Program-made: the position numbers and the translations under genes
Shown here: positions 11,570-24,989 of the stretch, one piece after another
How positions within the stretch are numbered: the stretch's first letter is position 1
Layout: each line of letters opens with the position of its first letter
The notes under the pieces: generated by a model
Databases searched by the model: none
The model's input: the letters and a program-made list of their open reading frames with translations, nothing else
Told to the model about the DNA's origin: nothing
From: Augochlora pura
Lineage: Eukaryota; Arthropoda; Insecta; Hymenoptera; Halictidae
NCBI RefSeq assembly: GCF_028453695.1
Contig: NC_135781.1
Coordinates: 14,693,640-14,757,639 of the forward strand
DNA length: 64,000 bases
Direction of reading: 5' to 3'

Positions 11570-12049
11570 TCACGTTACGATCAGTAGGATCGGAATAATG
11601 GCAAACTTTAATCTTCGCCGTAACATAAAAATAATTTTTCTACCGAATATATCTTCCACTAACGTTCGTATGTGGCAATCTGGGCATACTTCGCAGGTAG
11701 AACTGAAATAATGTTCTTTTATGCAGATTTCGACGCTTGGCAACGCGACATTCGAGTTTCCAGCGACGTTCGCAACTCTTACAATACCGATAAATGATTC
11801 AGACTGTGCAACCTGCTTTCTCCCCTGTTCTACTGGGTGTTTTAGTATTATTGGAATACAGTTGATCGACTCGCGATTCTTGAAAATACAATACGAGGAA
11901 TCGATCGGGATGTCAGAAAGAGATGAAAGGAACGTAAGCAAGATGTGAAATAAATAAAATTTGGTAAACATTGTTCTAAACGTAAACAAATGTCTATGTT
12001 TGCGATTGATTGACGTGTAGTTAATAACCAAAAATGATAAAATAAACAT
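11570..12049 (-). CDS. Candidate orphan ORF with a signal-peptide-like segment
   Basis: An uninterrupted 159-codon frame with genuine ATG codons, not recognised as any family. The first ATG is at 12047-12049. A second at 11969-11971 has a better insect context (GAACA before ATG) and would begin MFTKFYLFHILLTFLSSLS, a plausible signal peptide. The following 110 or so residues hold six cysteines (including CEVCPDC) and end in a basic patch and a hydrophobic tail (FAIIPILLIV). That would suit a small secreted or tail-anchored protein. Against it: no homology I can name, a 75-codon frame on the other strand, and AT-rich DNA in which a frame of this length can occur by chance. Treat it as a hypothesis, not a gene call. 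Confidence 0.22.
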   Translation of the reverse strand: MFILSFLVINYTSINRKHRHLFTFRTMFTKFYLFHILLTFLSSLSDIPIDSSYCIFKNRESINCIPIILKHPVEQGRKQVAQSESFIGIVRVANVAGNSNVALPSVEICIKEHYFSSTCEVCPDCHIRTLVEDIFGRKIIFMLRRRLKFAIIPILLIVT

Positions 12050-12059
12050 GATAATTATT

Positions 12060-12929
12060 ATATTTTTAAGACTCTAATTTCTAATTATAATCGTTCACTC
12101 GGTTCCACTAATTTCCTTTTTTTAACTAAACGTGAATATGTAAAATAAAAGTAAATATATGTGATTGAGTAGATCCTGTACATAATTAAATGGATATTTA
12201 GACAGCAAGTTTCAATCTACTTATTATAAGATTAAAAATCGGCTTCATCTGAAACACGATCTAAACATAATAGGTCTATTTGCAATTAAATGTTTAATAT
12301 ATCGAATGTATCGAGAAAAAGGGTATAAAAATTGATGAAGGTAATTTGAAAACTTTGTTAAATTTCATCTATTTTTCTTAGATTTAGCTTTTCTATATAG
12401 CTAGCTTTTGCGATATTAAGCTACTGATCAATGTTGTAAAGATCTTTATAAGATATTCAGCGTCTTTTAAAACAGTGTAACTGTTCTATCCTAAAAATAA
12501 ACAGAGACGTTTTTAATACCCAGCTAATTATTCTACACGCACTCGAAACGTAACAATTAGACGAAATAAAAACGTGGTCGCATAAAGATATGATAATTAG
12601 AGACGTTAGAGTTGGACACTTTGATACATAAGAGGGACGAGAATAAATTGTAACCTCGAGTCTCAGAGGGTCAAAGTTCAATGTTCACGTACGTACGTGA
12701 ACACCATTTCCTCCCGTGTTACATAACCGTGATACTTTTGATTATTCCGTCACGATAAACATGTTAGATAGACGAAAATCCTCTGCTTCTCGTTAAGAAT
12801 CCACGGAGCTCGAAATAATTAATTAACAAACTGAATGTACACGTAAACCGGCTTCTCTTAACATGCAAATTGCCATCGAACCAGAACTCTCATAATCAAT
12901 GGAAAATTGATTTCGCTGTCTCTGTCGCG
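12060..12929. other. Gene-free stretch
   Basis: AT-rich with no supportable gene. The only local oddity is a short ACGTACGTACGT run near 12687. Confidence 0.4.
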
Positions 12930-13560
12930 TTAACAAATCCCGATCTGACCACGCAACACCAGCAACAATACAAACAGATCCTTTTTAGCGGCCGTTAAAC
13001 AATTTTCGAACGAAAGAGTTACGTGTGGAACAGGTTCTCGTGCGAGTCGGCGTTGAGAATAAATCGATGCGTGCTGGATACGGCGATCCCGGCGGACAAT
13101 TACTCGATTTTTCTGAAGCGTGCAACGGAACGCGCCGCGCACGGTGCCTTTCTACATAATGCTAGACGCGATACGATGAGTCACAGAAATGAAGTCACTT
13201 ACACCGGCAATAAAAAGGTCCGTGAACCATAGACACCGACTTTCGAAACCTCTAATGAACGCACTCGTATGCAAACCCGTAACGCAAACAACGGATGCAC
13301 GCAAAGCCGCGTCGCGTCGTCGCACCGCTTGAGAAAGATACGCGCTTCGGGCTCCGTATGTCGCTAGAAATTCAGAGCCAACAGTGCTCCGTCCCGAGAA
13401 CATCGTTCTTTCTGCTTTCTTGGTCGACGTGATCATGGGTTGAATTTTCCACGTCATCGGAAACCATAAAACCGTGGCCAACGTTATCGTTGGCAGAAAG
13501 TTTTCGAGACGGACCTCGAAATTGTAGAACTCGTCGTTCGATTCTCGTCGAATGCGATTA
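12930..13560. other. CpG-rich island, function unknown
   Basis: About 630 bp of CpG-rich sequence with overlapping open frames on both strands (70-109 codons). None has a recognised domain, and none is bounded by convincing splice sites. From 13560 to 14940 the sequence returns to AT-rich DNA with nothing I can name. Confidence 0.35.
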
Positions 13561-14939
13561 AATGGTATCGAAACTAACGAGATGGTAAAGGTGATAGCGT
13601 TGTCACGATACGCTTAATTTTATACGGTTAATTTTATACGCTCGAACAATGGATGTGAAATGAACTACTTAGACGCAATATTAATCCTTTGCAGTCTAGG
13701 TTGTTTTTTCCGGTGATGGAAAAGTTTTCGAATTTTTTAATAGATCCCATTTATAACTATTAAATTATTTTTGAGACGAGAATTAATATAGAAGATCTGT
13801 GGCGCATCCATTGGAGCGAAAGAAAATTACTAGAACTTTCTAATATAATAATTTTCTCTTGCCGTAAGTGTCAACCTTGCAGTAGAATATTTCATAGTCT
13901 AGTTATAACTACATCCAATAAACCGTTTACGAACCTCTGTTTATGTAACTTAGTTTTTCTCTAATTCCACTCGTAACAACTTTGATTGGTCGTTATTAGG
14001 TTGTTACATTTAAGTGTTCAAGATTTAATATTATCTTCGCTTTTATTAATTGAAGTATTTTAATCAATGCATCCAGTGCTTCCTTGTTTACCGTTCCTTT
14101 CTGTTCGCGTACTTTTAATTGGTTCGCGTTTGATATAGATAATATTGACGATTACAATTTACGAATACATCGAGTTTTATCTCACGCAAATACCTCTATT
14201 GGAAAATAAAATTGTATGTGCCTCAATGAGAAACGTAAACACCAGTTCTCAAAGAACAAACTGTAAAAATGGTGTACCATTTAGAGCACTACATATAAAA
14301 TTGAATATTTTAAGGATCAACATTTTGTAATTTCCAAAAAATTAGCCAATTTCACTGGCCACTGAAAATAACTTAAACAAACATTTCAGTTGTAAAGATG
14401 TAATTCAAGAATTTGTACAAAAACAAGACAGGAAAAGTTCGGTTCACGATAGTAATTATACTCCACTAACAAGTGAAGTTCAACGGTCCGGAAGATAATC
14501 CAATTCTGAAACTGTAGAATTACTTCTTAAAACTGAATTATGGTACCGCAAAAGCGGCGGTCTAGTGTTAACTAGCAATCTCTTTCAAAAGTGTGCACAA
14601 ATTACTGTAATTATACTGTATACGTTTGATTTTCTTCATATTTTACTTAAACACGATTTTATAAAATATATAACTTAATAAAGAATATCGAAGTATACGT
14701 ATCCTTTCTTAACCAGTTAGCTGTTTTTTATAAGTATACTCGTCATAGAGAAACGACAATGTTTTGCGTTGTAACGAGTGTCATATAGCTGCCTGGTTAA
14801 AGGTGAAAATGATTTCGTAAAAACAGAGATTGCGACTATGAAATGTAACTACGATAACAAGTAGCAAGTACTGCGATTGAATTTATTCGCGAGATATGAG
14901 ACGTTCCAATAAAAAGATTTGTTACCGTAGGACGAATTG

Positions 14940-15400
14940 TTATGGGGAAAATTAACATGAGAGATTACAGGAACGTGACGTTAACGGAACATCATAATGT
15001 AAATGGAAAATTTGCACGTGCGAGTTATGGCGATCGTATGCACGTGCACGCACAGCTCGTGTTGCGCCTCTGCAACAGAGCTCGCGTTCTTGCTCTCTTT
15101 CCATCTTCTAGGCTTCGACGTACACGAACCGTGTAACGAGATAACTGGCCTTCTAACGAGATTATCACTCGGCTATGCTCGCTACCGAGTTTTTCAGTTC
15201 CCGGCAACGACGAGAGGGACTATCGTCGCGACGCATCGGCGGCGAGACTGCCGTCGGTAAATAATCTTCCAAACGCACTCACAATTAGGGGAACGGCAGA
15301 CTTTGAAGCTTCACGCTAGAATTATCGAATTCTGTTCGACAGCGGATAAATAACCAACGAACGCGATTTTATTCGACGCGATCGGGTAAAGCATCAAATC
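14940..15400. other. CpG-rich island with E-box-like CACGTG motifs
   Basis: GC-richer block with CACGTG cores near 15016 and 15040. Competing 60-85-codon frames occur on both strands, so coding cannot be assigned. A regulatory element is the more natural reading, but this is inference. From 15400 to 16670 I see only AT-rich DNA without supportable features. Confidence 0.35.
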
Positions 15401-16674
15401 GAATTAAAATTTTGATCTAGATACAAATTTTTTCGAATAAGAATTTACTTGTACAGGGATTCGTACAAAAGAAAATTGATCCGAATAAAAATAGTAGAAT
15501 ATGTATACTCTTTTTATTGTCACTATTATGGATTTATTCCATATTTTTTTTCAAATATTGCATCAGAAATATTTATTACTTATTTATTACTTCTTGGCAA
15601 AATGATCATCGATGCGCAACTAAATAGTAGAAAATTGAAATTGCACTGACCATGACTGTATTCGTATAAATATGTTCTTATCGAATTGCAGAAAAAAAAC
15701 AGCCAACGATTATTCACATTATTATTTGAATAATATTACACTCACTATTCAAATAACGGCAGAGAACGATTATTATTAGCAAAAACGATAGAACGAAATA
15801 GATACGCTGCGTCTCATAATTTAAAAAACACAAAAAAGTATTCAGTTTTTATACACAGTAATGAATATATGTAATAATAAGTAAGATACGCCATGTTCAA
15901 AATTGTATTGCGAAACGACGTATCTTTTTAGGACAGATTATGTTTCCTCCGAAACAAAAAACAGCAAGTCTTCTTGAAAGTATGGAAAAACAAATATTTG
16001 AAATCGTTGAAAATAGAGGTGGACCCCAATACTCAATTATTGTGATAATTTCATTTTATTGCATTTGGTGAAGAAAAAGAATATCTCTTTTCACAAGAAT
16101 ATCATTTTTCGATGCAATTTCAAGTATGACATACGTCATTCGTTATTATAGTAACTAAAACATATAAACACCATTACTTTTTAGGTGATTTTACAGCAAT
16201 AAGACGCGGTATGAATATTGAAATATTAAATAGGCTACATACTATAGAAAATGTCGTGCAGTAAGTTGAGGAGAAGCGAAAACACTGAATTTAAAAATTT
16301 TGCTCAAAGTTTAAGAAACAGTCCAGCATTTGGTAGGTTTAAAGTCAATCAAATCGGCAACGATTAAAACTGTTCCTCGTTAATCGAGTAACAAAGAACA
16401 ATTGGATCCGTGACATAGGCGGACGTTACGGGGTTAAGAACCCTCCTTCACGGATAATCATTCCGTTCCCATGTTGCCACATGTTAATCATAGCCTGGCA
16501 CTAACAACTAAACGTAGCATTATGCGGAATCGTTAAAGCATCTTGACAAACCGCCCAGGGTTTTCCTAGAATCTTGATGCCACGCGCATTTCTACCCGGA
16601 AAAATAAATCAAGAAGATACAATAAAATCTCTACATACAATGGGCCAAGATAACAACGTTCGCGTCGAATTATC

Positions 16675-17425
16675 TTGAAAACAAAGTCCCCTATAAAAGA
16701 ATTCTGCCGCACGCTCTCAGCTTATATTTTTTTGCACGCGCATACAATCGCGATCTCCCGCGACTGTACCACAACTTCGAAGACCCCCTGCGCGTTATTC
16801 TTCATAGATAATATATTCGTGCGCGTACTGGTTTATTCTCCGGTGCTCCAGGTGTGCGTAACCCCTGCAACGCGCATTTAAATGCACTCGTGCTCGCCGA
16901 GCGTTTCGGAGTCTATAAAGAGCGACGACGACGTTGCCATAGTCTTATCCATTTTCGCGTAAGGTTAACGACCGGCGAGCTTGCGAAACTCGTCGTTGGA
17001 AACGCGCGAGGCGTCTGCTGGAGTCGCGACGTGACGCGACGTATCGCGCTCGCTTTTCGCGACGACTCGCGCTCGCCTCGTGTAAATTGGAAATGGAGCG
17101 TTCACGCCCAGCCAGCCGGCATACACGTAAGAGGAGGCTCGCATGAGTGTACCGCTTAAAAAAGCTCGGAACTTTCCGTGAGTCGGTTGCATAAAGAGAA
17201 CACCGCGTATCGTTTATGGTTACGCTACGGCGATTTTCTTTCGAGAACGAGCTTACGGCGCGGCAGGAAGTCGGCCGTCGCCACCGGGTTTGTCTTGTAA
17301 CGTCTAATCAGAGATCCAATAAAATTTTCATTTCGAAGCGAATGCAACCTTTAGTGACCGCGGGCAGATATGATACCGGTGTCCTGTGCGGTTGCATCAC
17401 TATACAGATCTTTAAAGTATAAGCA
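16675..17425. other. CpG-rich island with a TATA-like element
   Basis: The strongest GC shift in the left third of the window, about 750 bp. It contains CTATAAAG at 16913-16920 followed by CpG-rich sequence, which could be a plus-strand core promoter. Frames of 68-101 codons occur in several registers and none is recognisable. An enhancer, a promoter with a non-coding first exon, or an unrecognised exon are all possible. Confidence 0.35.
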
Positions 17426-19060
17426 AAGGTATAAATTCAAAATTTACGGGAAACTTTCCTGTATAGTTTTCATTTTTGTAAAATATTGCGCAAGAATAAG
17501 TATTTTCGTAAGGCTCCGCAGTCCGATGATAACGCGCTGAATAATTTTGTCGACTTTTATGAATATAGTGGCAAATTCTGGTTTTTCGTAAATTGATTTG
17601 GAGTAAAAATTAACAGAATTCAACGTTAGTAATATTATGATTACATATTACATATTATATATTCATATATTCATCATATATTATATATTAAATATTGCGT
17701 CATGACGCGGCGTGTAATTTTGTTGAGTTTAAATTTGTTTAAATTTTGTTAAATGTACGTATGTAAGGCGACGAAAATTTCAAAACTTGATATCAAGAGC
17801 TATTTTTAAATAATGAGAAGAGATTTGTATCGGATATTTGTGAAGGTTACGGTTATCGTTTATATGATTTGCGATTCAGTTTTATCCACGAAACTAATCA
17901 TTTATTATAACTCATTAGTACGTTATACAAATTCCAATAAAATTGAATAATAACAAAATCACAGACAGAACAAACACAGTCACATACGTAATGAATTTCG
18001 AAATAAATTATTTGTAGCCAGTGCACAGAGAACAAAGATGAATGTAGGTACAGGAAATAGACAATGAAACATTATTATGAACGCTGCCAATTCTCGGTAC
18101 AATGGGATGAAATGAACTTTAAATAAACATAAATAATTTGCCTTCTATTTCTTGGAATGAAAATTGACGATTCTTCAGCGAGGCAATGTGTCTCCGTTTA
18201 GTTTGAGTTTCATAACAGTAACACAATTTATGTCGGATAATTACAACGCTGTTCGTTAATTAGTTTCACCGATTTTTATCACACTTTCGTTTCATATGCT
18301 AAATACGCGTTGTTAGCACGTGATCGGCCAAAATCCGATTAATGTGATTGTCAATAACTGCGCGATCTAGGAATCAGTGTCACGGTTCAAATAATAATCA
18401 GAAAGGAAATTATTAGATTACGTTAAGGCGGTGGTTTGATCACTCAAAATTCAAATGGTTATTGCTACTGAAGAATTTATGATGGTGGTTAATAAGCGAT
18501 GAATTATGTCCCTTTTTTATATTTTATATTGTGAAATAACCGCTGGTAAGTTGTATGGTAAAAGTCCGCTATCGCATGTTTTATTGTAGCTATAAAGCTA
18601 AGCCTCAGGGAATAAAAAATTAACAAGCATTTCAATTCGTTAACTCTACCAATTAGGTAAGAATCTGCCTGAATTGAAAAACGTAATTACTAGATGGCGT
18701 ATCTTTATGCAAATACAATAGAGTTTAATACAAGTGAGCCGTAGACAGAGTTTTTTCTAGTCGTCAGATGATTTCAAATAATACAATTTATTTCGAATAC
18801 TTTGCATATTGAATTGGCACATATTATCTTCGTTGGATAAATATATTGCTTACACATCATGTATATTTATTGTGTGTACATCGAAAATTCCATGTTACGT
18901 GTTGAATCTTTTAATCAGCTTGTAGAGATTGAAATCAGAGTCTCGTTAAATTCAATATTGCTGACAACATTCACAATGGATATTCATATTGAAATGAGAT
19001 TCATTGATTTCGTCAAATTATTATTCAACACTATCGACGAAAATTGTGAAATTAAAATGT
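17426..19060. other. Gene-free AT-rich stretch
   Basis: Includes a TA-rich low-complexity patch (about 17640-17695, many ATATTACATATTA-type units). Otherwise no supportable feature. Confidence 0.4.
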
Positions 19061-19076
19061 TAATTTTGCAATATGC

Positions 19077-19256
19077 AGCGAATTCTCTCCAATTGTGCAT
19101 CAGCTTGTAAGCAAAAATGGACAATTTGGGAAGAGAATATACAATTATTCGAGCCCGGCGGCTCGTTTTTACAGTTGTTGACCATCAGCGATTCGTTCTC
19201 CAACCAAATTGTCCACTTTTGTTTACAAACTGTAAGATAACTGGCGAGAATTTGCA
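19077..19256. repeat. Long imperfect hairpin (about 60-bp arms)
   Basis: The arm at about 19077-19136 and the inverted arm at about 19194-19256 share GGACAATTTGG plus TGTAARCAAAA plus AATTCTC in the same order. By eye they are about three-quarters identical. A loop of roughly 57 bp carries its own small GAGCC/GGCTC stem. It may be a foldback MITE; a structured RNA is an alternative. The small frames over it are incidental. Confidence 0.6.
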
Positions 19257-19259
19257 ATA

Positions 19260-21050
19260 TTCCGGAATAATAAAAATCAAAGTCCGCCATTGCAACGTAT
19301 TTAAATGTACTCCAACGACATCAGCATCATGCGTAGACAATCTGTAGACAATCAATATACTACTTGTTATAATAGCTGCCGCGCATATGCCAATTGCATA
19401 TTTTTGCATGAGATTTCAAAAGCATAAACGTCCGCAGCGCAATAATTACAGTTTAAAAGTCCAGTTTGTAGGTTTACGCGTCTAAGCATAAAATACATTT
19501 ACGAAGAACGATGAAGTATACTCGTTCCCGTCGAAGAAAGTAATACTGTTCAAAGTTGAACGCAAAAGCATTGTGGTCTAGATAGTAATAATACGATAAA
19601 TGGTATTATTCGTTTCAGTGCTGTTCGCTTTTTCTAAAACAGAACGACGCGACTTGTTGCTAATGATAGACGCCAGTAAGAGAGTATAATCGCTTTCTCC
19701 GTTGCCTGGCCGTCAAACGTAGGAACACTGAAAACCTGCTTTTACAACGCCATGGAACATGACGCAACGCGTAATCTATCAAGCTTGTATTGGTACACGT
19801 GACAAGGAAACTACGTGAGAAACGGCGAAGAAAAGAATATCGTCGGTAGCAATTCTCCTCGAACAGTTCTAACCTTTCAGTGCAACTATATCTGAGATTC
19901 GATATCGTTCTACTAAACTTGTTAAATGGCAGCAACAAATCAGAGTAACTTATCGATAGTATTTAAGAATGTAGAGAACCAATCCCTGTGTTACTAGTGT
20001 AAGAAAAGCATATACGTGTACGATACTTGGAGATTTTTCATTCAAACGATGGATTCGTTGATAATGTTGTAAAAAGTATAAGGATACGCATTGTGTATTA
20101 TTATTGTTAATATTGTCGTCATTTTATTCGAAGCTGACTGACAATTTAACAATCGGTAGGGTATGCCGTACACTACCATACCGACGCCGGGTTAATGACA
20201 CCGTCTAATGCCGCAATATTTCTAATCGATATTAGTCGCTTCCTACGTTGTATGGAACGCAGATCTCGTTACATTGAATGAATCCAGAATGAGCAAACTA
20301 AATTAACGAAACAAGATAAAAGGAAACAAACCTATAGTAAATTCGATTAAACCAGAAGAAACTAAACTGAAGCACTAAGCTTTTTCGCCGCGTAGACCGC
20401 TGAATCAGCAACCATAAAAATTCTACAACGCCGGACTAATTGACTTAATTAAATAAAAATTGAGAAGTTCATATATATTTATGATCATTCATTGAACAAG
20501 TCCTTAGCAAATTCGGCAAATATTCGTAACTCGTGTCGACATGGAAATTTATTTTTAGGTATGGATTGATTGTATTATGTGCGATATGGTCGCGCGGCGA
20601 TCAACGTGCTAAGGGGTTATTTTCACTTCGAACCATGAATCCACTTGTTACGCGATTACGTGACTTCTATTCAGTAAATGGACGATATACGTAACCATGC
20701 AAACTTTTAGAATAGGAACATTTATCGATATATTAATAGTCCTTTCTATAAATTCTGGTAAAATATGGAGACGATAGCTTCTCGAGATATATTAAAATTT
20801 CTTCAGCCATATTTTATATCTGTTTTGTACACAATATAATAATAATATTATGGTATTAATAATAATATACATATAGAATATTTAACTTATAATATATATA
20901 TATAGAATATTAAACTAAAGTGCCCTTATTGTCAAAGCAGCTAACTATAAATATAAATATAACTATAAATACATAGATATAAGGACAGAGTTTGCACGCC
21001 CTATACATTAAAGAGGAGACCAAATGCAATGTATAATAATTCTGCATTGT
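19260..21050. other. Gene-free stretch
   Basis: No supportable gene. A compact palindromic patch at about 20146-20196 (TTAAC ... CCATACCGACGCCGGGTTAA) resembles a miniature piggyBac-like end pair but is too short to call. AT-rich low-complexity DNA with TATA-type runs covers 20820-20980. Confidence 0.35.
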
Positions 21051-21059
21051 TATTTTATT

Positions 21060-21480
21060 TTACCTTATAAATAGTTGAAACGCAGGTATGCTCGGAACGC
21101 TGATGTCCGAAACAAACTCTCTCGTCGACAGACAAAATCCACGAGAGACGCCATTTCTTCAAGCTACGTGCGCAAATGACTCTGCAAAGCCAAGTACACT
21201 CGACGAAGTGACAATGCACCGAAGGGACTACCTGGCGATGAAAAAGCACGAGAAAAGGCTGGCAATTCCACGATAAGGGAGCAGAAGCAGCGGCGGACGA
21301 CGACGCCGAGAAAGGAAGGCGTCTTTCCTTTCGTGACGCAATCGATAACTTTGAATCAGGGGCTTTCGTTTTAGAACGGACAATGTTGAATTACATAGTT
21401 AGCAACGTGCGTCTACGAAGCCGAACGCGTTTTCTTGATCTCCTTGCGCTTTCCCAAAAAAGCTCAAGCTCTGTATTCGA
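21060..21480. other. GC-richer island
   Basis: Locally GC-rich, with 62-64-codon frames on both strands that are not recognisable. A degraded piece of the mariner-like MITE family follows at about 21676-21725. From 21730 to 22600 nothing else could be supported. Confidence 0.3.
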
Positions 21481-22609
21481 TTCAATTGTATAATTGAACT
21501 TACATTTAGATACACACATACATACCTTACAATAGGACATTTTAAAAAATTTTGAAAATTGAAATTTTCCTTTTCTGTTAAATAGTAATTTTAAGTTTTA
21601 AGAAAGACATACACGTACACGTACGTAATTTTAGACTCCATGCCACTTTTACAAATGATTACATTTAAGTGATATTTGAACAATAACTTAACGAAACTCC
21701 GTATCTGTATATTTCCAGATTGGAAATAGAAATTTGAAATATAAAATATGAATAGAAAATAGACATATGACATTTAGTTAATCTCTTTACATTGAGAAAT
21801 TATATTTAGAAATTACATGATTTTATTTCACTCCTTATATTGAAGCAAATAATGCAACAATTAATTTAATTCTCAAGGATTTTAATCTTCGAAACGTTGG
21901 AATTTTAATGAACAGCCTGCGAACGATTATTCTCTTGAAATAGAAATATGCAATTTACATAAGTATATAAAATATGTAAATGTAACGCATGAAGCTATAG
22001 AGAAATAGAGCAACGCATGTAACAATTATGTGTGGTATGCTATAATTGCGCTTAAACGCACTGCGAAGTTAAAATAGCAAATTTGTTTGTTACTGAATAT
22101 AATTAAAAATGAAACTACAGTAAACTATTGAACTATTCTATTCCGAGAAACATAGACCTACAAATTACGTGTTTATATGGTAATTACTGGACTACGGCCG
22201 TTTATGCGTTCAAAATATGTAGAAATATGCAATTAACATACGTAAAATATGAACATGAAATATCTGCCTGAACATATAAAATTATACATAATCGATAAGA
22301 TACATGACTGAATCTTAATCAAATAATATACCGTTAACTAATAAAAAGCGATAGATATTAAAAAATTTCTGTGCGTGGACAATGCAATAACAGTAAGAAT
22401 AACAATGATAATAATATATAATGTATATGTAATCTATCTGCTACAGTTATATACAATCAAGTTTGAAATAAACTGGACAATGACGAGAATTTCTTATTGG
22501 TTTTTCAAATCTATTTCATTTTCTGTTAGTGTCCTAATATTTGTGGAGGGAGGAGGGTGCACATATAGCCCGTCATATGATGCATCTATTCATCGGAAAC
22601 GTTTGACGA

Positions 22610-22800
22610 GGAAATTAATAATTGAAGGGACCGCGCTGGTGTTGGGCGTTGGGTCATTAAGCTTTTTGGGCTCGAACCGTGGAAGACCTCGAGCCACGGA
22701 GAGAACTCGAGTCGTCGAGCTTCATCGATCCGTAGGAGGCTCCAGCATACAGTATTTCCCACAGTGCTCCCTAGCCGAACGAAACTAACGAAACTCAAAA
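22610..22800. other. GC-rich island
   Basis: About 190 bp of CpG-rich sequence. On the minus strand it includes GGTTCGAGCCC, which looks like a tRNA B-box, but no A-box at proper spacing or foldable acceptor stem surrounds it. Coding frames exist on both strands without recognisable content. Confidence 0.3.
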
Positions 22801-24392
22801 TTCAAGTTGCAATGCCGGTGCAATTTTTGTGAGCTTATGTGATACAAAGAATTTATATAATTATAAGATTTATGGATCATATCAGTTTTTCACTCAAATC
22901 GATATTTTTTCAAAATCCTGAAGTGGTAAATAAATTATGCGATCAGATTCGAAAATTAACACGTCGAAATCTACGGGAATCCACATGTATGATGTTGGAT
23001 AAATCACAGTTTCATTGTAATTTATTTCAATCAACGTGACTAAAGAGAGCACCTTAAAAAATATGTTGACACATAGTTATGAATAATATTCCAAAGATCT
23101 TGAGTATACTATATTTTTTGTCAATAAGATTCGTCTTTCAAACGTTAAAGTTATATTGCATTACGTAATATCAACATCAAGATCGTCGTAAAAAATTAAC
23201 TGCAAGCAGTATCCACTGAAGACGTTTTGATAATGTCGCTACTCTTGTGAGAGTGAGGACAACGTTGCCAGTGGTACGTGGTTTCTCAAACAAATCACCT
23301 CGAAGGGGATAATGTTACTGTACAATTTAATTGTTACAACAAATTATGTAACGTCAGACCCATTGCATTAAAGGCACACCTCGTATAATTAGCTGACAAT
23401 ATCTGTAGTTGATGACGTAGTGTATTTAATAGTCTTTTACAGTGAAGATTGTACATATCCTGTCTTAAGACGGCTTCAGCGGGAATTATATGTTATTGAG
23501 TTAATTCGCATAGACTGCTAGATGTACGGATGATGCGATAATAAAACAAGCTGACGTAAAGAGCTAGCATTGCATGAGTTTAACAATCTAGTCACCAATC
23601 TCTGGTATATTTAACAAATAATTTCGTTCAAATGAAACGAAAAAAATTGCTAACTGGAGAATCCAGAATCGTTTCGTACGCATTATCGTACGTACTATCC
23701 AGGCAGTTTGTTATTTGCCTAAATGAAAAATTTTGTATTGACGCTATTTCCTTTGCGTTAGTTGGTTATATACAAAACGACTTTTAATTCTTTTTTGAAT
23801 TTAGAAACGTAATGAACGGGTTTGGCAAGTTCGCCGAGAATCAATATACGCGGCAAGATATTTTCTGGAGTCAGAGGTCGGGCTCGAAAAGTGTTGTACG
23901 GTGATAACTGTACAGTTAAAATAACGGAAATTAGTCCAAAATAATATCTAAACAGCTGATCATCCGACTTTCCGTATATAATATTGTCACGATTTTCCGA
24001 TATATTATTTAATAACGAAGGGATCCTTAACGTAATTATTTCTTCACAATTACGGCGAGCCTAGTCAAAAATTGTTGTAAATGTTCTGCAACTTACATGT
24101 ATGCTAATCATTTTATCGGAATCAGTTGACCGATTGACATGAGCTGTAAACAATTAAAGATCGCGAAAATCGTCGTCTCTCGTCAATTTCAATCGAAAAG
24201 TTTAATGCGTCAACTGATGTGAAAGAAATTTTTAGCATACGTATAAGTTACTGAGAAAAAGTGCAAAAACGAGAATTTATGTAAAAAAAGAATTGTAATC
24301 AATGCACAGTGAACTAGTCCCTCAAACATTTACAGAGAAGATCCAAGTGACTTAAACCATTTTCAAGAAGGTTAGAACATTTTAAAAAGTCT
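22801..24392. other. Gene-free AT-rich stretch
   Basis: No feature could be supported on either strand. Confidence 0.4.
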
Positions 24393-24683
24393 TTACTCGG
24401 TTTTATTCTCTACTGTATTACAATAACTCAAAATCGTTTGAGGAATTTGAGGAGTCGTATTTTGCTCAGCGTTTGGACCTATTGCTCCACTGTGCATCGT
24501 AACGGTAAGCTGTTGTCCATTTTTCATTCGTACTGTAGCAGAATCGACATTTACAGAACCCGTTCTCAGCGAATTCGTAACTATTGGAATTCCATGTTCG
24601 TTTCGAACTCTCCTCCAATCGATGCACCGTGCGTGTCGAAGGTGTGTTTCGACACTCTCCGTTCGCGTTACCGATAACCACAA
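24393..24683 (-). CDS. Candidate coding fragment, unrecognised
   Basis: A 97-codon frame opening at TTG (no upstream ATG) and ending at TAA, in a GC-richer patch running on to about 24990. Its composition is protein-like: GSVNVDSATVRMKNGQQLTV followed by a Thr/Gln/Pro-rich C-terminus. That could suit a terminal exon or a processed pseudogene fragment. I cannot place a convincing acceptor on its 5' side, and a second minus-strand frame overlaps it. No family recognised; function unknown. Confidence 0.18.
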   Translation of the reverse strand: MWLSVTRTESVETHLRHARCIDWRRVRNEHGIPIVTNSLRTGSVNVDSATVRMKNGQQLTVTMHSGAIGPNAEQNTTPQIPQTILSYCNTVENKTE

Positions 24684-24989
24684 AGTCGAGTTAGGCTTGG
24701 CGTTAATCGTTTCCGAATGTTGCGTTGTTACACAGCTGATAACCGAAGCGGTTGAAAAATATAAGACGAGCGTACGAAACGGGATTATCTCGGTTTATCG
24801 AGGCCAGTGTTGCGCCGACAAGCCGAGAACTATGAAAGTTCGGAGAATAAAAGTGCGTATCCCAGGATAACCATAAACGTTGCACGACGCTTGTTGTTCG
24901 CGGCGTGGCCTACTATCGCGCGGGTAGGAAGAAAAAGCTTTTGTTTTTCACTGATCGTACGATCGTCAGCGGATCATCTGAATTTTAAA

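Noticed and set aside
22655..22700. tRNA-like B-box (GGTTCGAGCCC) on the minus strand
   Set aside because: No A-box at valid spacing and no cloverleaf or acceptor stem around it.
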